A stretch of DNA of 64,000 nt from Escarpia spicata. Lineage: Eukaryota > Annelida > Polychaeta > Sabellida > Siboglinidae. A program made the translations under genes and the position numbers. The notes beneath the pieces are model-generated. The model did no database searches, was not told the DNA's origin, and saw nothing but the letters and a program-made list of their open reading frames with translations. Below are positions 63,201 through 63,565 of this stretch, in pieces; the stretch's first letter is position 1; each line of letters starts with the position of its first letter. The DNA is taken from NCBI GenBank assembly GCA_963995525.1, contig OZ023205.1, positions 48,656,408 through 48,720,407 of the forward strand. Direction: 5' to 3'.

Positions 63201-63565
63201 TTCTTTTTAGATACCTCGGCCAATTGATAGTTTTTGAAACAATGAAATATTATGACAAAAAGAGGTAATTTAACTGTGAAATATTTAACAAAGAAGAAGG
63301 ATTTGTACGTAAATGCGACATCTATGACTTATGTCTTTGATGTTGTTTTGGAACAATGTCCGACTTGCGTGATTGTCTGTTTGTAGGGTCGGAGCTGAGA
63401 GAGATACAGAAACAGATTGATAACCTAAAGGAGCAGAACATCCCCAGTGCAGTCGGCAAGTTCTTGTCCCTCCGACGTGACGTCATGTTCCTAGAGTTTG
63501 ACGCGGCTGTGCGTCACTGTATGCGGGAAACATTCCTCGCAACCAACAATGTCCCCGCCTACAAG
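1..63565 (+). CDS. Large conserved multi-exon host gene, internal part (possibly CCDC162-like)
   Basis: Twenty-four plus-strand exons can be chained, listed separately below. Each has an AG acceptor and a GT donor, and codon phase carries across every junction except the one into exon 19. Together they give about 1,023 codons without a stop, open at both window edges. The protein is soluble-looking: no signal peptide or membrane segment, many charged helical stretches (for example EKMSSMKKHRDSYDYK in exon 3 and ELREIQKQIDNLKEQN in exon 24, the latter coiled-coil-like). From memory the order and wording resemble the CCDC162 family of large coiled-coil proteins; I cannot verify this, so no symbol is given. 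Introns range from about 230 bp to 29 kb. The longest contains two nested homeobox genes. Function is not inferable from the sequence. Confidence 0.85.
46..5030. repeat. Minisatellite 1: donor-anchored 33-34 bp array filling intron 1
   Basis: About 150 units of 33-34 bp begin at the exon 1 donor. A unit starts GTGAGAGCCGCCATTCCAGT and ends TGTTACCCTG. Variants start GTCAGAG, GTGATAG or GTGAAAG. A 12-unit higher-order repeat of about 401 bp recurs near 1,203, 1,604, 2,004 and 2,405. A block near 3,040-3,740 is repeated 1,139 bp downstream. Mixed 33/34 bp unit lengths break every reading frame, so the ORFs in it are incidental. Confidence 0.97.
5170..5286 (-). mobile_element. tRNA-derived SINE fragment
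   Basis: The reverse strand reads GTGCGGTAGTGTAGTGGTTA followed by a GAGTTCAACAC block, matching the A-box and B-box layout of a tRNA-like head. The rest of the element is short or decayed. Confidence 0.6.
5412..5560 (+). CDS. Host gene exon 2
   Basis: Acceptor TTGTAG at 5411, donor AAA|GTAAGA at 5561. It encodes RVVDALREHEG...LKPLPRNTN...EKLWKKIYSNPELFS and leaves two bases (AA) for exon 3. Its last ~29 bases plus donor were amplified into the array that follows. Confidence 0.85.
5530..6460 (+). repeat. Minisatellite 2: exon 2 end plus donor amplified, 34 bp unit
   Basis: The unit is GTAAGATCTACAGCAACCCA followed by GAACTCTTCTCAAA, repeated about 26 times after the true exon end at 5560. 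Each unit repeats the last ~29 coding bases of exon 2 and the donor AAA|GTAAGA. In the exon's frame the first base past the junction gives TAA at once, so use of any downstream donor truncates the protein. Confidence 0.96.
6603..6742 (+). CDS. Host gene exon 3
   Basis: Acceptor GATGCAG at 6602, donor G|GTGGGT at 6743. The first base completes the lysine split from exon 2, followed by RDDKIDLELAELDSREPDKN and then a basic-helical EKMSSMKKHRDSYDYKHTVQ segment. It ends with one base of a split glycine codon. Confidence 0.85.
6757..7510. repeat. Minisatellite 3: 19-25 bp CACATGTGTGACAGATTGTG array
   Basis: It starts about 15 bp after the exon 3 donor. Early units (6,757-7,070) are irregular, 19-21 bp. 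From about 7,070 the unit is a regular 25 bp, CACATGTGTGACAGATTGTG plus TGTGC. It contains the palindrome CACATGTG. Because 25 is not divisible by 3, long ORFs on both strands are by-products. Confidence 0.93.
7516..7822 (+). mobile_element. SINE (family A), plus orientation
   Basis: It starts near the tRNA-like B-box TTTGAGTCCTG, runs through a central block GAGTACCTGGTTATAGACAG, then the 3' block TTTGAGCAGTCCTGAGGACT, and ends in CTTACCTTTACTTTT. The same blocks recur at 9.1, 11.1, 17.6, 20.9 and 22.9 kb. Confidence 0.8.
7853..7959 (+). CDS. Host gene exon 4
   Basis: Acceptor TTCTAG at 7852. The reading is (G)LDDGEDMEGEVNSLTGAFLS then FLLLRHLRTRDLQRT. The donor is ACT|GTTAGT at 7960, chosen because it keeps phase 0 into exon 5. 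Confidence 0.75.
8297..8394 (+). CDS. Host gene exon 5
   Basis: Acceptor CTGCAG at 8296, donor GTAAGT at 8395. It encodes TLSVLNYFRSVERTLTIND followed by AGLSLQGGEMKVV and leaves AC, phase 2. Confidence 0.85.
8863..8958 (+). CDS. Host gene exon 6
   Basis: Acceptor TGGCCAG at 8862, donor GTGAGT at 8959. It encodes a Gly/Gln/His-rich linker (PQNHRQGMDGTQGGAGGLG, then SQNHIHYTPKDY). Such a segment is probably disordered. Confidence 0.8.
9060..9383 (+). mobile_element. SINE (family A), near full length
   Basis: The head contains GGGTTTGAATCCTG, a good Pol III B-box. It is followed by the same central block (GAGTACCTGGCAATAGACAG) and the same tail as the 7.5 kb copy. It ends at CATACCTTTACTT, where minisatellite 4 begins. 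Confidence 0.82.
9384..9903. repeat. Minisatellite 4: 33 bp array in intron 6
   Basis: The unit is GTGTGTCTATGTGATTGTTG followed by TCTGTATGATGTG, about 15.5 copies. Two units, 165 bp apart (near 9,494 and 9,659), carry CTAAGTAAGTG in place of CTATGTGATTG. The 33 bp unit keeps all frames open, which explains the long ORFs on both strands. Confidence 0.95.
10124..10261 (+). CDS. Host gene exon 7
   Basis: Acceptor TTGTAG at 10123, donor AA|GTAAGC at 10262. It encodes KISESKFIQFSDVENHDDFY then SYDDSRVHVQDQRGFYIMYD. It enters and leaves in phase 2. Confidence 0.85.
10665..10750. repeat. Short tandem repeat, 29 bp x 3
   Basis: TTGATCAGACCATCACGCAT plus GGAACATGT is repeated three times, the last copy with one change. 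It directly precedes a tRNA-like SINE head. Confidence 0.9.
10748..10970 (+). mobile_element. tRNA-derived SINE (family B)
   Basis: The head reads TGGTGCTCCAGGGATTAGAG, then GAAGTTCGAATCCACC, matching the A- and B-boxes of a tRNA-like promoter. The body (TTCACTTCACTTAGCCTGTA) differs from family A. Confidence 0.6.
11000..11255 (-). mobile_element. SINE (family A), minus orientation
   Basis: The reverse strand gives GGCTAGAGTGACAACCGAGA and GGTCCGAATCCTG (A- and B-box), then the central GAGTACCTGGCTATACACAG and the 3' block. This is the best-preserved tRNA-like head of the family in the window. Confidence 0.8.
11436..11508 (+). CDS. Host gene exon 8
   Basis: Acceptor CTTGTCAG at 11435, donor AAG|GTGGGT at 11509. 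It encodes KNLETNLLLIASYFIDKDTI then SSNRK and ends in phase 0. Confidence 0.8.
11509..12909. other. Intron 8, no gene seen
   Basis: AT-rich sequence with poly-T runs. A moderately GC-richer patch near 12,170-12,260 has no coding or tRNA-like signature. I see no recognisable element. Confidence 0.6.
12910..13065 (+). CDS. Host gene exon 9
   Basis: Acceptor TTTGCAG at 12909, donor GAG|GTAGGG at 13066, 52 codons in phase 0. It encodes GSKLSADLRGHKYSVHSDGL, then DISAYAHQYSDRFGVLLDLW and SCETNFQESKKE. Confidence 0.85.
13458..13572 (+). repeat. Tandem copies of the exon 10 acceptor region
   Basis: The last 115 bp of intron 9 contain about five imperfect ~23 bp units with the core TTGATTTGATTGACAGC. 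The final unit is the actual acceptor, TTGACAG|CTG. Several units keep a GACAG that could act as a competing 3' splice site. Confidence 0.8.
13573..13773 (+). CDS. Host gene exon 10
   Basis: Acceptor TTGACAG at 13572, donor CAG|GTAAGA at 13774, 67 codons in phase 0. It is strongly helical and Cys/His-containing (MDCYLEAYHHVFDRDEKRK ... FYRLQCLCLHRQISLVKSIL). Both junctions of this exon are flanked by duplicated copies of themselves. Confidence 0.88.
13750..14240 (+). repeat. Diverged tandem copies of the exon 10 end and donor, ~62 bp unit
   Basis: The exon 10 end (AAATCCATTCTTAACAAGCAG|GT) recurs about six times downstream as variants such as GTCTGTTCTTAACAAGCAG|GT and AATCTATTTTTAACAAACAG|GT. 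A shared TCAAGTTCTAGAC spacer separates them. Several copies keep a GT after CAG or CTG. The divergence suggests an older event than the exon 2 array. Confidence 0.85.
14308..14417 (+). CDS. Host gene exon 11
   Basis: Acceptor TTTTAG at 14307, donor AG|GTGAGC at 14418. It encodes IEDQREYIRRISKDTPLMFG then MPDPIISKQPIALNMS and leaves phase 2. Confidence 0.85.
14418..17174. other. Intron 11, mostly featureless
   Basis: 2.7 kb of AT-rich DNA with an (AT)n run near 15,357. A candidate 27-nt micro-exon near 14,762 is discussed in findings. A slightly GC-richer stretch at 16,230-16,880 may be an unrecognised repeat. No convincing gene is present. Confidence 0.55.
17175..17265 (+). CDS. Host gene exon 12
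   Basis: Acceptor TCTCAG at 17174 after a pyrimidine tract, donor TGG|GTAAGT at 17266. The phase-correct reading is SPALKPVYMLEFHPSLTIA then SRIPDVLNHVFW. It is not the frame with the longest open run here. Confidence 0.8.
17276..17586. repeat. Direct repeat pair in intron 12
   Basis: GGGGATAATTATTATTATTT plus ACTCAAAAAAGAA at 17,280 recurs with one change at 17,546. The pair is about 266 bp apart, consistent with a local duplication just inside the exon 12 donor. Confidence 0.8.
17621..17742 (+). mobile_element. SINE (family A), 3' fragment
   Basis: It begins at CCGAGAAGTCAAGATGATGT and holds the block TTTGAGCAGTCCTCAGGACT and the CTTATCTTTACTTTTT tail. The 5' half is missing. Confidence 0.75.
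18288..18425 (+). CDS. Host gene exon 13
   Basis: Acceptor CTGTAG at 18287, donor GAG|GTGGGG at 18426, 46 codons in phase 0. It encodes EMYHMEPASTATEMLSMELS then MLDSAIKKFEKMGHSGSTYS and LDLQKE. A purine-only tract begins right after the donor. Confidence 0.85.
18426..18720 (+). repeat. Purine-only G-run tract after the exon 13 donor
   Basis: Nearly 300 bp of GGGA/GGAGG/GAAGG motifs on the plus strand starts within a few bases of the donor GTGGGG. Many GGG runs with short spacers could form G-quadruplexes in the pre-mRNA. The Ser/Pro/Leu ORFs on the minus strand are composition artefacts. Confidence 0.9.
19217..19363 (+). CDS. Host gene exon 14
   Basis: Acceptor TCCACAG at 19216, donor CAG|GTCGGT at 19364, 49 codons in phase 0. 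It encodes LFKNTYISNPTLMTEIAHTV, then MSPPGFDTSDMPKKAKQKHM and LERIGEVLQ. The frame stays open upstream of the acceptor apart from one TGA (see findings). Confidence 0.8.
19662..19721 (+). CDS. Host gene exon 15
   Basis: Acceptor TCAACAG at 19661, donor ACG|GTAAGT at 19722. It is a 20-codon exon, LVTLRSRLIDIAEETTILST, in phase 0 at both ends. Confidence 0.8.
19722..20662. other. Intron 15, left part, no gene seen
   Basis: AT-rich sequence without recognisable elements. The preceding intron 14 contains a run of 13 G near 19,473. Confidence 0.5.
20663..21070 (-). mobile_element. LINE 3' end with a SINE inside it
   Basis: The reverse strand ends in GGACAATAAAGTTATTGAAT then CTTGAATC, a typical non-LTR 3' tail. 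Upstream it reads a short LINE C-terminal peptide (ARLKVPLARE..FFKKSFIPS). A minus-strand family-A SINE 3' end occupies about 20,854-20,962, so the SINE landed in the older LINE. Confidence 0.6.
21125..21279 (+). CDS. Host gene exon 16
   Basis: Acceptor GTGACAG at 21124, donor AG|GTACGT at 21280. It encodes IYKKQAALLGHESCHLYLRY, then VEFGFADAKPTAPPPAFITN, and ends in an acidic patch NEDDDESIITID. Confidence 0.85.
21394..22440 (+). mobile_element. LINE (CR1/L2/Jockey-like) 3' half of ORF2, broken
   Basis: A reverse transcriptase fragment begins near HLYADDTQIYISLA, containing the YADD catalytic core, then DCLQDIFHWMTDSKMKLNANK. A frameshift near 21,750 moves to a second frame with SRLDYCNSLLYNIASKDITK and LHWLPVQYRILFKICTITYQ, ending at 22,300. 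Everything before the YADD box is missing, so this is a 5'-truncated dead copy inside intron 16. Confidence 0.9.
22905..23008 (+). mobile_element. SINE (family A), 3' fragment
   Basis: It contains TCCGATTGAACAGGTCTGCC and TTTGAGCAGTCCTGAGAACT, ending in a T-rich tail that abuts the hairpin at 23,010. Confidence 0.75.
23010..23059. repeat. Near-perfect 23 bp inverted repeat with GAAA loop
   Basis: The left arm ATTGTATGAAATGCCTGTAA+ACC and right arm GGTTTACAGGCATTTGATAC+AAT pair at 22 of 23 positions around a GAAA tetraloop. It follows the poly-T end of a SINE. It could be a tiny palindromic element or a hairpin RNA. Confidence 0.85.
23314..23404 (+). CDS. Host gene exon 17
   Basis: Acceptor TTCGTAG at 23313, donor CAG|GTAGGT at 23405. 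It encodes (R)YCPQKDALAIQELDTEVGK then VLFRTREGILQ and ends in phase 0. Confidence 0.85.
23405..25107. other. Intron 17, no gene seen
   Basis: AT-rich. The only recognisable piece is a retrotransposon-like end at 24,798 (AATAAATTTGATTTGATTTG) followed by four copies of AATTAACAC at about 24,834-24,866. The rest is unassigned. Confidence 0.55.
25108..25244 (+). CDS. Host gene exon 18
   Basis: Acceptor TTGTAG at 25107, donor TC|GTAAGT at 25245. It encodes MATKSGIYGLQAALMCQVVN then KNGLVGAVQQVHLCQPFS and HSADVIK, ending in phase 2. The next recognisable exon is 29 kb away. Confidence 0.85.
25790..26220 (+). repeat. Diverged relative of part of the duplicated unit
   Basis: Segments here match the interval about 28,140-28,540 in order: a TGACTCA..TTTTGGTGGGTT-like block, GCTATGAAAACAGCTATTTC, CATTGATCCACTGTGCACAT-like, and TTCATTGCTAAAGG. 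Similarity is clearly lower than between the two 10 kb copies. It looks like an older duplication or a dispersed repeat. Confidence 0.6.
26566..26850 (-). mobile_element. LINE ORF2 C-terminal fragment, copy 1
   Basis: The minus strand reads RLKECGLTTLETRRLRGDQI, then EVFKILSGYENIDRNVF and TRGHEVILVKEQCRLDIRKF, ending in QRTVNEWNILS. This is the standard C-terminus downstream of the reverse transcriptase in many non-LTR elements. It sits at the left edge of the duplicated unit. Confidence 0.85.
27540..28810 (+). repeat. Internal ~1 kb duplication inside the unit
   Basis: The segment starting AGGAGCTGTGATCAAAGAAA at 27,551 recurs diverged at 28,580 (AGGAGCTGTGATCAAAGCAA), including ACTAATCCCATCATAG and GAATAGTGTTTGTTTGAT. 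The same pair is found in copy 2 (44,520 and 45,330), so it predates the 10 kb duplication. Confidence 0.85.
30110..31975. mobile_element. 1.87 kb segment present only in copy 1
   Basis: Copy 2 passes directly from GATGAATGCACAA (47,917) to GAGACAATTACAAATAACAG (47,950), while copy 1 has 1.87 kb between the same flanks. The segment contains a diverged ~230 bp repeat pair (30,990-31,200 and 31,210-31,440, both with GCACGCGCTCAC). No ORF is recognised. It is either a non-coding mobile element gained by copy 1 or a deletion in copy 2. Confidence 0.6.
32466..32472 (+). promoter_or_regulatory. TATA box of homeobox gene A
   Basis: TATATAA lies 98 bp upstream of the start codon and is identical in position and context in copy B. 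The flanking ~500 bp are almost unchanged between copies, consistent with a shared core promoter. Confidence 0.75.
32564..32680 (+). CDS. TALE-class homeobox gene A, exon 1
   Basis: The ATG at 32,564 opens 39 codons, MSTLSPMLEENSWSPGSVEC and ARDYQDSADFSFHAITNNL, to a CTC|GTAAGT donor. It is not visible as a long ORF because it is short. Assignment rests on the TATA box 98 bp upstream, the consensus donor, phase 0 into exon 2, and conservation of the same frame in copy B. The intron is 1.8 kb. Confidence 0.85.
33716..33806. repeat. 21 bp x ~4.5 tandem repeat in homeobox gene A intron
   Basis: GGCATAAGCAATCCAACATGT is repeated four times, with a fifth diverged copy. It is absent from the matching position of copy B, so it arose after the duplication or was lost there. 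Confidence 0.95.
34492..35574 (+). CDS. TALE-class homeobox gene A, exon 2 (SPILE-like)
   Basis: Acceptor TTTTGCAG at 34,491; 360 codons ending KKS, giving a 399-residue predicted nuclear transcription factor. The first ~120 residues are Ser/Pro/Thr-rich and probably disordered. A helical region follows (VGVLQMHFMMQ .. TELQQFYRVQAAQLE .. TPWLVPNINSYFDQQ). A basic stretch SSNKRKAE precedes the homeodomain, at about residues 328-390 of the full protein. The homeodomain has the TALE three-residue loop (EHPYPSYAT) and a recognition helix VKKWFANRRMRGRN, keeping W48, F49, N51 and R53 with alanine at position 50. Canonical TALE classes (PBC, MEIS, IRX, TGIF) have a different helix 3, so this is divergent. 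It resembles the spiralian TALE (SPILE) genes, known in molluscs for early embryonic quartet patterning. SPILE membership is inference. Confidence 0.88.
   Translation, partial: SASFMAPSESSGLLSTQMEPPTFWSSSPAVPLVTSPISSIGSPQNELSPCALQFLSPVLDGSTSHNIARCDALSSPVTTTISPPAVQQQYYPSTKMSTPSSVSPPDVSAYCSAVGSSHSSPDMLEKLESALQDVCHQSAIPFALFSNSDASTDSNDVAPVSVRVGVLQMHFMMQSTKSKTRVTELQQFYRVQAAQLESARYAALCHAHMTPWLVPNINSYFDQQHHALIDRIEKSLHLMESPGTTKVPSSNKRKAESQIIDITPINHRRPSTSPPSVALPVVHKSMRTSPVLNALAVRIMTNWYERNKEHPYPSYATAEVIAKAGDVSVEQVKKWFANRRMRGRNTKTLTQIAQRRQKKS
35834..35839 (+). terminator. Poly(A) signal of homeobox gene A
   Basis: AATAAA, followed by an overlapping AATAAA, lies 260 bp after the stop codon. It is conserved in copy B at 53,232. 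Confidence 0.65.
36607..36862 (-). mobile_element. LINE ORF2 C-terminal fragment, copy 2 (interrupted)
   Basis: Homologous to 26,566-26,820 (TTTACAGTCCTTTGTAAAAA and neighbours). The inverted-repeat element entered it at 36,862. The remaining few codons reappear beyond the element at about 43,753. Confidence 0.85.
36863..37256 (+). repeat. Left terminal inverted repeat
   Basis: About 390 bp. It has an internal partial duplication: the block CATTTTTAGGGTCAAGGAAT..CATATTCC..ATCCTCAGA occurs twice, near 37,095 and 37,170. The right end has one copy. A CGCCATATTGGAATTCAA motif marks the inner edge in both ends. Confidence 0.85.
37446..38157 (-). pseudogene. C-terminal part of a CXC-domain gene, broken
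   Basis: The minus strand reads VGADEVVLALGHFHALGIDE, LWVNSVGAHVLHIAIHAIAN, then LFHSLCEWDTVSCFLGRGKK. After a frameshift near 37,660 it reads WGWSPSDTGWKPFWTDLPEA and a cysteine-rich end, CGCKMGCRRKCKCRSSSLQC. The last part matches tesmin/TSO1-type CXC repeats. I recall the whole arrangement from many invertebrate predicted proteins of unknown function that are often repeat-associated. A 9 bp repeat (near 37,850-37,890) inserts WTAWTAWTAW after the GRGKK motif. The upstream half of the same gene lies beyond the LINE. Confidence 0.72.
38158..42729 (+). mobile_element. Near full-length LINE (Jockey/CR1-like) nested in the CXC pseudogene
   Basis: ORF1 starts MAPKHIDADIAEIKQSLNHL (38,163). It has a coiled coil, and one in-frame TGA at 38,613 (Q*R, likely CGA to TGA) interrupts the reading to 38,891. 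ORF2 follows at 38,893 with the endonuclease start ECLKIIHFNARSLNANFKQI, a frameshift, then a 45 bp in-frame repeat expansion, CGDFNVDIL and ILISDITDHFPVF (the SDH-type catalytic end). The reverse transcriptase reads KVAKIIPIFKNGSRAEFNNY and FADDTNILYSDE, with frameshifts near 41,400 and a small deletion near 41,550. It ends with IWNSLPINIAKVPNFRSFVN at 42,379 and a (GATT)n tail at about 42,712-42,729. The element is dead. Confidence 0.88.
39258..39841 (+). repeat. 45 bp in-frame repeat x 13 in the LINE endonuclease
   Basis: The unit encodes VSVQVDRDNVRGGGV. Every copy contains GTCTCTGTC-CAAGTC-GACAGAGAC, a 9 bp perfect inverted repeat. Copies are nearly identical: only GGTGGA/GGTCGA (three copies) and one GAGAC/GAAAC differ. 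This indicates a very young expansion. The flanking single-copy frame (..PMYSSVQVDRD and ..GGVAVCAERH) shows it grew from one original unit. Confidence 0.96.
42730..43440 (-). pseudogene. N-terminal/middle part of the same CXC-domain gene, broken
   Basis: The minus strand reads YKSYVEDRLNAHLTDNSVIL, then in the next frame KNKLSLFSTPRAKQ, CNLFARLYIVCQNRQGDLNR, FFQHENQVCPPSISDMGQLR and LDGAAITHMLRPGASRTFYD. A further frameshift near 42,830 leads to RIEQNKDDLFRYLSECI. At least two frameshifts are seen, and the LINE separates it from the C-terminal half. The 5' end of the gene runs into the inverted repeat and is lost. Confidence 0.7.
43445..43751 (-). repeat. Right terminal inverted repeat
   Basis: About 300 bp. 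The complement aligns with the left end over most of its length, including ATGGTATCTAGCC and CATTTTTAGGGTCAAGGAAT, with small gaps. Confidence 0.85.
45692..46855 (+). mobile_element. LINE fragment in copy 2 (RT C-terminal part)
   Basis: It reads LVLKESKTEAIVIRSSSLPI, IVRDLGVAIDADLSMAMQMA and SRIDYGNAMLFE, then after a frameshift near 46,010 IPDRLLHRLERVQRSTARVV, LQQLHWLPVRKRIEYKLLMV and FACAGPTLWNSLPLELRVIE, ending at 46,438. It has an AT-rich 3' UTR and ends AATAAAGTTTATTATTATG. Copy 1 lacks it at 29,020, so it postdates the duplication. Confidence 0.88.
48435..48441 (+). promoter_or_regulatory. TATA box of homeobox gene B
   Basis: TATATAA is 98 bp before the ATG, as in gene A. Confidence 0.75.
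48533..48649 (+). CDS. TALE-class homeobox gene B, exon 1
   Basis: It has 39 codons with the same frame and donor as gene A. Differences are few (ARNYQDSTDF against ARDYQDSADF; IIDN against ITNN). The intron is 3.3 kb, longer than in gene A mainly because a Penelope-like element sits in it. Confidence 0.85.
49800..51000 (-). mobile_element. Decayed Penelope-like element in homeobox gene B intron
   Basis: Translating the minus strand with frame changes gives VLHVDDVMEIGKKGC (YVDD-like box, decayed) near 50,800, HLNNNGTRGSIK, a degraded FLDT box, then near 50,530 ITVREVKQ-like ISKALK. Near 50,200 it gives QKGKSTMIEHKSAIMENVNK, which resembles the region after the GIY-YIG endonuclease of Penelope-like elements. 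Numerous stops and frameshifts. The assignment is by recalled pattern. The segment is absent from copy 1. Confidence 0.6.
51980..53050 (+). CDS. TALE-class homeobox gene B, exon 2 (SPILE-like)
   Basis: 356 codons ending KKSK; full protein 395 residues. It has no stop or frameshift. Compared with gene A it has in-frame deletions (EKL after DML, and a shorter Ser/Asn stretch before DVAPVSVRV) and about 18 substitutions, nearly all in the N-terminal and linker regions. From the first helix through the loop (EHPYPSYAT) and recognition helix (VKKWFANRRMRGRN) the homeodomain is identical. The single-codon C-terminal extension comes from a changed stop region. Both copies therefore look functional. 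It could be a redundant or dosage-adding paralogue. Confidence 0.88.
   Translation, partial: SVSFMAPSESSGLLSTQMEPPTFWSSSPAVPLVISPISSIGSPQNELSPCALQFLSPVQDDSTSHNIARCDALSSPVTTTISPSAVQQQYYPSTKMSTPSSVSPPDVSAYCSAVGLSHSSPDMLESALQDVCHQSTIPFALFSDASSDVNDVAPVSVRVGVLQMHFMMQSTKSKTRVTELQQFYSVQAAQLESDHYAALCHAHMTPWLVPNINSYFDQQYHALIDRIEKSLHLMESPGTTKVPSSNKRKAESQIIDIMPINHRRPSTSPTSVALPVVHKSMWTSPVLNAVAVRIMTNWYERNKEHPYPSYATAEVIAKAGDVSVEQVKKWFANRRMRGRNTKTLTQIAQRRQKKSK
53232..53237 (+). terminator. Poly(A) signal of homeobox gene B
   Basis: AATAAA, with an overlapping second copy, in the same context as gene A, 182 bp after the stop. Confidence 0.65.
54161..54220. repeat. (ACGC)n microsatellite
   Basis: About 14 uninterrupted GCAC/ACGC tetranucleotides. 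The short VRAC-rich ORF across it on the minus strand is incidental. Confidence 0.97.
54477..54648 (+). CDS. Host gene exon 19
   Basis: Donor AAG|GTCAGT at 54649, phase 0 into exon 20. The frame reads RKSHQSRVQEDISQKQSVVL through ELGSPSPLCKKAFVSIQLEK. An acceptor at 54476 (GCCGGAG) continues the phase-2 end of exon 18. The stronger pyrimidine-rich acceptor, TTTTGAG at 54444, would start in phase 0 and needs an unseen exon in between. The start is therefore uncertain. Confidence 0.7.
54755..55290 (+). mobile_element. LINE C-terminal fragment and 3' UTR
   Basis: It encodes LRWKSLVHRRKINRVVLFYK, SLHAETDLPLPHHIV and NNTRSHSDSHSHLFRCQSGH, with a frameshift to NSFFKRPKELEH. This is a common C-terminal motif set of non-LTR elements. 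It begins about 110 bp after exon 19. Confidence 0.7.
55398..55756 (-). repeat. Ngaro-type B2 repeat
   Basis: Matches 56,196-56,552 in the same orientation, from GCAAGAAACAACACAGAGAC to ACTATAACCCCATAGGTGGG, with few differences. Confidence 0.9.
56036..56195 (-). repeat. Ngaro-type A2 repeat
   Basis: Matches 58,932-59,118, for example ACCGAAAACGGCACAGGGTC and GATTGGTGGGATCTCCCGCC. A 26 bp stretch in the distal copy is missing here. Confidence 0.9.
56196..56552 (-). repeat. Ngaro-type B1 repeat
   Basis: Directly abuts A2 and precedes the internal region, as expected for a split-direct-repeat element. Confidence 0.9.
58932..59118 (-). repeat. Ngaro-type A1 repeat
   Basis: Distal end of the element. 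It ends near GTATGCAAATCGGCTGTGCG, matching the A2 end GTATGCAAATTGGCTGTGCA. Confidence 0.88.
59121..60849. other. Intron 19, right part, no gene seen
   Basis: AT-rich, with a pyrimidine-rich patch near 59,440-59,520 and another near 59,860-59,940. No recognisable coding or repeat motif. Confidence 0.55.
60850..60938 (+). CDS. Host gene exon 20
   Basis: Acceptor GATTACAG at 60849, donor AC|GTATGT at 60939. It encodes TPSRNDMLNDYLVMKEKTGM then RNGTLVEAK and leaves phase 2. Confidence 0.85.
61201..61323 (+). CDS. Host gene exon 21
   Basis: Acceptor GATGCAG at 61200, donor AG|GTGAGT at 61324. It encodes NLIINFCEKYFLRISQYSM, then RSQLIGYYHSIRILLDEFPD. Confidence 0.88.
61324..62095. other. Intron 21, no gene seen
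   Basis: 772 bp, AT-rich, nothing recognised. Confidence 0.6.
62096..62176 (+). CDS. Host gene exon 22
   Basis: Acceptor TTTGTAG at 62095, donor AG|GTATAC at 62177. It encodes (R)DTYFMLGSSHKKNESKQHA then MLSESDP. Phase 2 on both sides fits its neighbours. Confidence 0.82.
62177..62699. other. Intron 22, no gene seen
   Basis: 523 bp, very AT-rich with TAATAATAA runs, nothing recognised. Confidence 0.6.
62700..62992 (+). CDS. Host gene exon 23
   Basis: Acceptor GCCGGCAG at 62699, donor G|GTAGGT at 62993. At 293 nt it is the longest exon and clearly more GC-rich than the flanking introns. It encodes QLKKRMCHVMSAFGERVQNI, WFIPHYLDVLSIYKNLDD and later SALHDILQYLCAHARLG. Confidence 0.9.
63056..63160 (+). 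repeat. (AT)n tract and AATAAA-bearing tail in intron 23
   Basis: Two (AT)n runs are followed by TGTACTGGACTGAACATTAT and AACAATAAAGATTATTATTA, which looks like the 3' tail of a small retroposon. No coding part is visible. Confidence 0.5.
63387..63565 (+). CDS. Host gene exon 24
   Basis: Acceptor TTTGTAG at 63386, donor AAG|GTGGGT at 63566, phase 0. It encodes SELREIQKQIDNLKEQNIPS, AVGKFLSLRRDVMFLEFDAA and CMRETFLATNNVPAYK. The gene continues beyond the window. Confidence 0.88.
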